The notes beneath the pieces are model-generated. The model searched no databases. It was not told the origin of the DNA and saw nothing but the letters and a program-made list of their open reading frames with translations. 5,865 nucleotides of DNA from Eubacterium sp. (GTDB lineage Bacteria > Bacillota > Clostridia > Lachnospirales > Lachnospiraceae), in the NCBI GenBank assembly GCA_017445525.1, contig JAFSTZ010000357.1:1-5865 (forward strand), in the 5' to 3' direction. Below, in pieces: positions 1-4,835 of this stretch (the first letter of the stretch is position 1; the number at the start of each line of letters is the position of its first letter). A program made the position numbers and the translations under genes.

Positions 1-526
<526 letters not shown>

Positions 527-558
527 TGTTGTAGAGATATGTTCTGTGGAGGATTTAC

Positions 559-972
559 ATGAACACATTTAATCTGAGGATCATCGCCTGTGATCGTGTG
601 TTTTACGATGGTGAGGCTACTATACTTGTGTTTCCGGCCGAGGATGGAGAGATGGCTATCCAGGCAAATCATGAGCAGATGACAACGACCATCGAGATCG
701 GTGAGATCCGGTTCAAAACACCGGACGATAAGCAGCATATAGCTATCGTTTCAGATGGCATGTTGCAAGTCAAGGCGAATCGTGTTGTTGTGCTGGTCTA
801 CTCGGCTGAGAGTCCCGAGGAGATAGATGAGTTTCGTGCCGAGGCGGCAGCGGAGAGAGCCAGGGAGCAGCTTTCACACAAGCAAAGTATGGTTGAGTAT
901 CAGATGTCGGTAACGTCGCTTGCAAGGGCGATGGCGAGATTATCGGGAAAGGAAAAGCATATTCGTGGATGA
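559..972 (+). CDS. atpC: F1F0 ATP synthase epsilon subunit
   Basis: The epsilon subunit (137 aa, normal length) sits on the central shaft of F1 and can inhibit ATP hydrolysis. Residues 1 to about 85 fit the N-terminal beta-sandwich: NLRIIACDRVFYDGEA at the start, then FPAEDGEMAI and VSDGMLQVKANRVVVL. Residues 86-137 fit the C-terminal two-helix hairpin, which is rich in Ala, Glu and Arg. Residues 89-94 read IDEFRA, matching the I(L)DxxRA motif that binds ATP in the epsilon of thermophilic Bacillus PS3. Whether this protein binds ATP is an inference. The start ATG has GGAGGA at 548-553, five bases upstream. The usual GxxPGHxPL-like stretch is degenerate (AIQANHEQM), so this is a divergent epsilon, but its place right after atpD makes the call secure. 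The stop TGA at 970-972 overlaps the probable start of the next ORF. Confidence 0.96.
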   Translation: MNTFNLRIIACDRVFYDGEATILVFPAEDGEMAIQANHEQMTTTIEIGEIRFKTPDDKQHIAIVSDGMLQVKANRVVVLVYSAESPEEIDEFRAEAAAERAREQLSHKQSMVEYQMSVTSLARAMARLSGKEKHIRG

Positions 973-1255
973 TAATACTAAAAAACAGCTGCTTGATCAG
1001 CTGAATGCAGAGCTTGGAGTAAAAAAAGAATCAAAGGATGTTCGTTTTGATTCGTCAACGGGGACGTTGTATGGCAATGATTTCAAGAATTATGCCATAT
1101 CGCATGTGGATACTGAGCAGTTTACCAAAGGAAAGACGTATGAGGGTGGAGAGGTTTTGAACGGTCGCATACGTGTTATCGATGACAACAATCGTCCTTC
1201 AAATATCCATATAGAGGATTACGATTTCGAGTTTCATCTACATGTGCGCAAGTGA
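965..1255 (+). CDS. Small hypothetical protein overlapping the end of atpC
   Basis: I do not recognise this protein. An open frame runs to a TGA at 1253-1255. I prefer a GTG start at 965 (96 aa, beginning VDDNTKKQLLDQLNAELG) because the purine-rich GGGAAAGGAAAAG at 945-957 lies about 8 bases upstream. An ATG at 920 in the same frame would add 15 Arg-rich residues lying wholly over atpC, which looks like a frame shadow. The protein is soluble-looking, with no signal peptide or membrane segment. It opens with a probable short amphipathic helix (KKQLLDQLNAEL), followed by alternating charged and beta-prone stretches (VRFDSSTGTLYG, GGEVLNGRIRVID, IEDYDFEFHLHV). The 8-base overlap with atpC suggests translational coupling to the ATP synthase operon. 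It also resembles real coding sequence in codon choice and ends just before a palindrome. A role in ATP synthase is not shown by the sequence. Confidence 0.72.
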   Translation: MDDNTKKQLLDQLNAELGVKKESKDVRFDSSTGTLYGNDFKNYAISHVDTEQFTKGKTYEGGEVLNGRIRVIDDNNRPSNIHIEDYDFEFHLHVRK

Positions 1256-1274
1256 TTTGGTAAAATTTACCAAA
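1256..1274. promoter_or_regulatory. Perfect 19-bp palindrome, candidate operator
   Basis: TTTGGTAAA (1256-1264), a single A, then TTTACCAAA (1266-1274) form a perfect 9+1+9 inverted repeat starting at the base after the upstream stop codon. It is too AT-rich and lacks a following T-run on the + strand, so a classic intrinsic terminator is unlikely. It lies about 40 bases upstream of the -35 of the next promoter, a position suited to an activator or a distal operator. The cognate regulator is unknown. Confidence 0.5.
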
Positions 1275-1314
1275 AAGTATCTATATTTCTCATTAATTTT
1301 GTACAGATTTGGGG

Positions 1315-1343
1315 TTGACGTAAGTCGATAAAGGTGGTATTAT
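1315..1343 (+). promoter_or_regulatory. Sigma-A promoter for metY operon
   Basis: TTGACG (1315-1320) and TATTAT (1338-1343) are separated by exactly 17 bases, each five of six bases from consensus. The region upstream (1277-1310) is AT-rich, as an UP-like segment would be. Transcription would start near 1350, leaving a leader of about 107 nt before metY. Confidence 0.8.
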
Positions 1344-1409
1344 AAGCACAGATTTGAGGAACACATAAATCTTGCTAATCAGTTTTTTTTGATCATATAT
1401 CCCTTTAGT

Positions 1410-1431
1410 GGCCGGAGAGCAATCTCCGGCC
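1410..1431 (+). promoter_or_regulatory. GC-rich leader hairpin upstream of metY (attenuator-like)
   Basis: GGCCGGAGA (1410-1418) and TCTCCGGCC (1423-1431) form a perfect 9-bp stem around a GCAA loop of the GNRA type. It is followed by the T-rich but interrupted TTCCCTTTCGTTT, so it is at best a weak intrinsic terminator. It ends 13 bases before the AAGGAGG ribosome site of metY. A run of eight T (1383-1390) lies upstream, and CCCTTT flanks the hairpin on both sides (1401-1406, 1434-1439). It may be an attenuator, an RNA stabiliser or a remnant terminator of the upstream unit. No SAM riboswitch or T-box is recognisable in the leader. Confidence 0.6.
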
Positions 1432-1456
1432 TTCCCTTTCGTTTAAGGAGGTTATC

Positions 1457-2743
1457 ATGAGCGATACAAAGGATTATGGAAAAGGAACACAGTGTGTGCA
1501 AGCCGGCTACAGACCGGGGAACGGAGAACCCAGACAGGTTCCCATAGTACAGTCTACTACTTTTAAGTATGATACCAGTGAGGCTATGGGCAGACTGTTT
1601 GATCTGGAGGACAGCGGGTATTTTTATACCAGACTTCAGAACCCGACAAACGACTATGTGGCAGCAAAGATAGCTGAGCTCGAGGGTGGTACGGCAGGTA
1701 TGCTCACATCGTCGGGACAGGCAGCTAATTTCTTTGCGTTATTTAATATCTGTGAAAACGGGTCGCATATCGTTGCGTCCTCATCGATATACGGAGGAAC
1801 GTTTAACCTTATAGCCGTAACCATGGCAAAGATGGGCATAGAGACGACTTTTGTATCTCCCGATTGCACGGATGAGGAGCTGGAGGCGGCATTTAGGGAT
1901 AACACGAGAGCTGTTTTCGGTGAGACGATAGCGAATCCGGCTCTGACAGTATTTGATATAGAGCGGTTTGCGGCAGCGGCACATGCACATGGAGTTCCGC
2001 TGATCGTTGACAATACGTTTCCGACGCCGGTCAACTGCAGACCGATCGAGTGGGGCGCTGATATAGTTACTCATTCTACTACAAAATATATGGATGGTCA
2101 TGGAGCCGGAGTGGGTGGAGCTATAGTTGACAGCGGAAAGTTCGACTGGATGGCACATGCTGATAAGTTCCCTGGGCTTACCACACCAGATGAATCTTAT
2201 CACGGGATAACCTATGCTGAGAAGTTTGGGTTGGAGGGAGCATTTATAACCAAATGTACAGCACAGCTTATGCGCGATTTTGGATCGATCCAGTCACCTC
2301 AGAACGCATTTTTATTGAATCTCGGACTTGAGTCTCTGCATGTACGTATGCCGAGACACGTTGAGAACGCTCTTGCCGTGGCTGAGTTTTTGAGTGGGCA
2401 TAAGAGAGTTACTTCCGTAAGCTATCCGGGACTTAAGGGAGATAAGTATTATGAATTGAGTAGAAAGTACATGCCAAACGGTGGCTGCGGAGTAGTCTCA
2501 TTTGAGATCGAGGGTGGCAGAAAGAGTGCAGAAGGATTTATGAAAAAGCTTCGCCTCGCTGCTATAGAGACACACGTTGCCGATGCCAGGACCTGCTGTC
2601 TGAATCCTGCAACGTCTACACATAGACAGATGACTGATGAGCAGTTAGCAGAGGCTGGTATACCGGCAGGACTTGTCAGGATGTCCCTTGGACTCGAAGA
2701 CAAAGAGGATCTCATAGCAGACATAGCGCAAGCTCTTGACTGA
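1457..2743 (+). CDS. metY: O-acetylhomoserine sulfhydrylase (aminocarboxypropyltransferase)
   Basis: This is a PLP-dependent enzyme of the Cys/Met metabolism family (428 aa, typical of the MetY group). It most likely converts O-acetyl-L-homoserine plus sulfide to L-homocysteine and acetate in cytosolic methionine synthesis. Visible motifs in order: YFYTRLQNPT with Y57 and R59, which contact the cofactor phosphate across the dimer; SSGQAA at 85-90 for phosphate binding; VDNTFPTP with D185, which pairs with the pyridine nitrogen; and HSTTKYMDGHG with K210 as the Schiff-base lysine. The C-terminal LVRMSLGLEDKEDLI is the usual end. The long insert around FPGLTTPDESYHG and the length of about 430 favour MetY over cystathionine gamma-synthase or lyase. 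Some relatives use O-succinyl- or O-phosphohomoserine, or methanethiol, so the exact substrate is inferred. The ATG has AAGGAGG at 1445-1451 with a 5-base gap. xseA follows after 25 bases, implying a shared transcript. Confidence 0.95.
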   Translation: MSDTKDYGKGTQCVQAGYRPGNGEPRQVPIVQSTTFKYDTSEAMGRLFDLEDSGYFYTRLQNPTNDYVAAKIAELEGGTAGMLTSSGQAANFFALFNICENGSHIVASSSIYGGTFNLIAVTMAKMGIETTFVSPDCTDEELEAAFRDNTRAVFGETIANPALTVFDIERFAAAAHAHGVPLIVDNTFPTPVNCRPIEWGADIVTHSTTKYMDGHGAGVGGAIVDSGKFDWMAHADKFPGLTTPDESYHGITYAEKFGLEGAFITKCTAQLMRDFGSIQSPQNAFLLNLGLESLHVRMPRHVENALAVAEFLSGHKRVTSVSYPGLKGDKYYELSRKYMPNGGCGVVSFEIEGGRKSAEGFMKKLRLAAIETHVADARTCCLNPATSTHRQMTDEQLAEAGIPAGLVRMSLGLEDKEDLIADIAQALD

Positions 2744-2752
2744 TTGTGCAGT

Positions 2753-2760
2753 AAGGAGGA
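2753..2760 (+). promoter_or_regulatory. Ribosome binding site fixing the xseA TTG start
   Basis: AAGGAGGA lies in the 25-base gap between metY and xseA, eight bases before TTG at 2769. An earlier in-frame TTG (2736) overlaps metY and would put this site inside the coding region, so the 2769 start is preferred. Confidence 0.8.
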
Positions 2761-2768
2761 TATCGCCC

Positions 2769-2906
2769 TTGGTTCAGTTGGACGTTCCGTATCGTGAAAA
2801 AGATGATGCCAAAGCTCTCGGAGCGAAGTGGAATTACTCGGATAAACACTGGTACTGCGAAGAGGATCAGCTGGAGAGATTTGCCAGATGGTATCACGGA
2901 GATCTC
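2769..2906 (+). other. DUF5710-like domain fused to XseA
   Basis: Residues 2-46 of the protein form a compact unit with the signature VPYREKDDAKALGAKW...KHWYC: an early Pro-Tyr, an acidic/basic cluster, Ala-Lys-Ala-Leu-Gly-Ala and two spaced Trp. The family is known from the ends of primase-like and other DNA-related proteins and has no firmly known function. Here it precedes an acidic, Gly/Ser-rich linker and then the OB-fold. A role in helping the nuclease recognise DNA or a partner is inference only. Confidence 0.75.
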
Positions 2907-4187
2907 TTGCCTGGGAACGCCGACGCCGGTGATGATGGTTCATCTGATAAAGTAATAGTAAGTAAAGATGGTGAGTCTGTATCAGATGGTTTTGAATCCG
3001 TGACTGCCGTGACGGACATGATAGCGACATACTTTTTGAACAACAGCATGTTCCAGATAGTCAGGGTGAAGGGTGAAGTCTCAAACTACAGCCTCTGGAA
3101 AGGACATCATTTCTTTACGATTAAAGACTCCGCGTCCGTGCTGAAGTGTACACTTTGGAAAAATACCGCAGATCTTTTGCCTGAGTTCAAGTTGGAGGAT
3201 GGAAAGCAGGTAGGTCTTCTGGGAAGCATCCGGTTCAATACCAGACGAAGTGAAGGCGAGCTGGTTGTGGCCAGGGTCTTTGATCTGGGCGAAGGTGACG
3301 AGAAGCTCGAGCTGAAGCTTCTGAAGGAAAAGCTTCAGGCGGAGGGGCTGTTTGACATAGAGAAAAAGAAGGAGATACCAAAGTATCCCTCAAAGATTGG
3401 TATAGTTTCTTCCAAGGACGGAGATGCCATAAGGGATATCTGTCGAGTTGCGCATGACAGAAATCCATATGTCCGGCTGTTTTTGTATAGTGTTACAGTG
3501 CAGGGGGCTTCTGCTCCTGCGTCAATTATTGATGGCATCCGCAAGATGGATGCGGGTGGATATGATTTGATCATAGTAAGTAGGGGAGGTGGATCCAGCG
3601 AGGATCTCTCCCCTTTTGACGATGAGGGGGTAGTAAGAGCTGTGTTTGCCGCTCAGACCCCCGTGGTGACCGGTGTCGGGCATGAGAGGGACTGGACTCT
3701 GATAGATCTGGTGGCGGATAAGAGATTTTCGACACCTACCTATGCTGCGCAAGGAGTCATCCCTGATGTTATGTCGGACATCAGACGTATAAAACAGCTG
3801 GATGCCTCTATACAGTCCTGTATCAGACAGATAGTTCGCAAGAAGTTGCTCGTACTGGAGAGTAAGAGGGAGCGACTGGGCAGGTATGATCCCAAGGTTG
3901 TACTTCAGAGAAATATGGATCGCCTGGTACGATTGTATGATGGGCTCTATGTAAACATCGATGAACTGATGAATCGCAGGAAACATCGACTGGATGTGCA
4001 GATAGCGACTCTGCATGGCAACTCGCCTACCGCAAAGCTTGTAAAGGGTTTTGGGTACATCTCCAGGGAGGGGATACCTGTAACGTCTGTTGATATGATC
4101 AACAGGGATGATGAGCTTGTGCTGAGCATACATGATGGGCAGATAAAAACAAGAGTGACGGAAGTGATAAAACAGGAAAAGGAGTAA
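2769..4187 (+). CDS. xseA: Exodeoxyribonuclease VII large subunit with N-terminal DUF5710-like domain
   Basis: This is the catalytic large subunit of exonuclease VII, which cuts single-stranded DNA from both ends into oligonucleotides, in complex with several XseB chains. From the TTG start it has 472 aa. Residues 2-46 are not part of standard XseA: LDVPYREKDDAKALGAKWN followed by KHWYCEEDQLERFARWY matches the short domain I know as DUF5710, seen beside plasmid primases. Residues 47-76 are an acidic linker. The usual OB-fold starts near 77 (VTDMIATYFL, then VRVKGEVSNYS at 98-108). The catalytic core has D223 (IRDICRVAHDRNP), R272 (SRGGGSSEDL at 271-280) and H305/D308 (TGVGHERDW). These line up with the E. 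coli catalytic positions D155, R205, H238 and D241. A charged coiled-coil stretch (about 335-425) and a short beta-rich tail (GFGYISREG) follow. All expected active residues are present, so it should be functional. Confidence 0.95.
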   Translation: MVQLDVPYREKDDAKALGAKWNYSDKHWYCEEDQLERFARWYHGDLLPGNADAGDDGSSDKVIVSKDGESVSDGFESVTAVTDMIATYFLNNSMFQIVRVKGEVSNYSLWKGHHFFTIKDSASVLKCTLWKNTADLLPEFKLEDGKQVGLLGSIRFNTRRSEGELVVARVFDLGEGDEKLELKLLKEKLQAEGLFDIEKKKEIPKYPSKIGIVSSKDGDAIRDICRVAHDRNPYVRLFLYSVTVQGASAPASIIDGIRKMDAGGYDLIIVSRGGGSSEDLSPFDDEGVVRAVFAAQTPVVTGVGHERDWTLIDLVADKRFSTPTYAAQGVIPDVMSDIRRIKQLDASIQSCIRQIVRKKLLVLESKRERLGRYDPKVVLQRNMDRLVRLYDGLYVNIDELMNRRKHRLDVQIATLHGNSPTAKLVKGFGYISREGIPVTSVDMINRDDELVLSIHDGQIKTRVTEVIKQEKE

Positions 4188-4190
4188 GGG

Positions 4191-4385
4191 ATGGAAGAAA
4201 AGGATTTTGATGTGGACGAGGCGCTTGACAGGTTGGAGGAGATCAACTCTAAACTGGCAGCCGGAGATATGTCGCTGGCAGAGTCCATAAATCTCTACAA
4301 AGAAGGGGTAGAACTTGCGGGAAAAGCCAAGGAACACCTTGAGGGAGTTGAGCAGGAGTTGAAGGTAATTAACGAAGGTGAGTGA
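4191..4385 (+). CDS. xseB: Exodeoxyribonuclease VII small subunit
   Basis: This is the small subunit of exonuclease VII, 64 aa, within the normal 60-85 range. XseB chains form helical hairpins that bind the long coiled coil of XseA. The family signature is clear: DVDEALDRLEEINSKLAAGDMSLAESINLYKEGVELAGKAKEHLEGVEQELKVI, with the typical LEEI...L..GD.SLEES...Y.EG pattern at residues 15-38. The ATG lies three bases after the xseA stop, and AAAAGGAG (4177-4184) within the end of xseA serves as its ribosome site. The two subunits are therefore almost certainly co-translated. In many Firmicutes ispA and dxs follow xseB. Here the next 450 bases hold no gene. Confidence 0.95.
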   Translation: MEEKDFDVDEALDRLEEINSKLAAGDMSLAESINLYKEGVELAGKAKEHLEGVEQELKVINEGE

Positions 4386-4412
4386 CATCGTTGAGTAGAG
4401 TGATGTGAAAAA

Positions 4413-4623
4413 CTAGTGTTGCTGTTTTCAAATATCTGGACATTTTACGCAGGATGTTTTCTCCATCCTGCAAGGCGCCTGAACGCGTCGATGCGGTGGC
4501 ATCGGCAAGTCGCCATGCGTGCAGGCAAACTGTCTGGTAGACAGTTTGGTCGCTGAAGGCAACGAAGCAGGTGGAAAAACAGACAAGTAATAATGCCCAG
4601 TTATTTGGAAATGGCAGCAATAG
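4413..4623 (+). ncRNA. Candidate structured RNA with long closing stem and three hairpin arms
   Basis: Bases 4413-4444 pair with 4592-4623 without any bulge: 29 of 32 positions pair (25 Watson-Crick, 4 G-U), with mismatches at 4416/4620, 4435/4601 and 4440/4596. Inside are three arms. Arm A has a perfect 8-bp stem, GCAGGATG (4449-4456) with CATCCTGC (4464-4471). Arm B pairs 4477-4481 with 4522-4526 and 4483-4486 with 4517-4520 across one A-G mismatch, topped by CGATGC (4489-4494) with GCATCG (4499-4504). Arm D is the perfect 9-bp AAACTGTCT (4527-4535) with AGACAGTTT (4539-4547). A mostly unpaired stretch, 4548-4591, follows. The reading frames here look non-coding, and no hairpin has a T-run, so these are not terminators. 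Four G-U pairs on this strand against one A-C mismatch favour + strand transcription. It may be a 3'-UTR product of the xse operon, a separate small RNA or a non-autonomous repeat. I do not recognise the family. Confidence 0.55.
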
Positions 4624-4664
4624 GCATGTGCGAATAGAAATATCTAAGTTTTGTAGCATTTTTC

Positions 4665-4693
4665 TTGCATTATCATAAGAAATATAGTATAAT
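4665..4693 (+). promoter_or_regulatory. Sigma-A promoter for the zinc-ribbon gene
   Basis: TTGCAT (4665-4670) and a perfect TATAAT (4688-4693) are 17 bases apart in AT-rich DNA. A start near 4700 gives a leader of about 135 nt. A 6-bp inverted repeat, TTTCTT (4661-4666) with AAGAAA (4677-4682), overlaps the -35 box and could be an operator, but short AT repeats are common. Confidence 0.8.
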
Positions 4694-4699
4694 AATTTT

Positions 4700-4835
4700 T
4701 TGGGTTGGTTGGATTTCCACACTTTCTATATATACACAATCTACTGATCAATACCGCAAAATATTGTATAGAAATGCCACTTTGAAAGAGAAGTAAGCAG
4801 ACTGAGGTCTGTAAGGAAAAAGGGAGATTTATTTG
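4700..4835 (+). promoter_or_regulatory. 135-nt leader of the zinc-ribbon gene with two small hairpins
   Basis: TTTCTATA (4723-4730) pairs perfectly with TATAGAAA (4767-4774), and CAAT (4737-4740) with ATTG (4763-4766) extends it past a 6-nt bulge. A second hairpin, CAGAC-TGAG-GTCTG (4798-4811), sits ten bases before the GGGAG ribosome site (4822-4826) and leaves it free. No known riboswitch class is recognisable and the first helix is AT-rich, so regulation is only possible, not shown. Confidence 0.35.

Noticed and set aside
920..964. ATG start at 920 for the small ORF after atpC
   Set aside because: The added residues are Arg-rich and lie wholly on atpC in another frame. The purine-rich site favours GTG at 965.
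1333..1345. GGTGGTATTAT as a T-box (TGGNACCGCG-like) sequence
   Set aside because: It is part of the promoter spacer and -10 box, matches only the first bases, and lies upstream of the transcription start.
2736..2768. Earlier TTG start for xseA
   Set aside because: It overlaps the metY end and has the strong AAGGAGGA inside it. The start at 2769 fits that site and the domain boundary.
4391..4419. TTGAGT...TAGTGT as a promoter for the structured RNA
   Set aside because: The spacing is 17, but the -10 box matches consensus at only three of six bases. The RNA may instead come from read-through of the xse operon.
4449..4547. Hairpins A or D as the intrinsic terminator of the metY-xse operon
   Set aside because: Neither stem is followed by a T-run: A is followed by AAGGCG and D by GGTCGC.
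4413..4623. 6S RNA
   Set aside because: 6S RNA is one long hairpin with a central bubble. Here the closing stem encloses at least three separate arms.
4369..4722. Antisense 117-codon frame across the xseB end and the structured element
   Set aside because: It passes through several perfect hairpins and overlaps the promoter at 4665-4693. The translation has no recognisable features.
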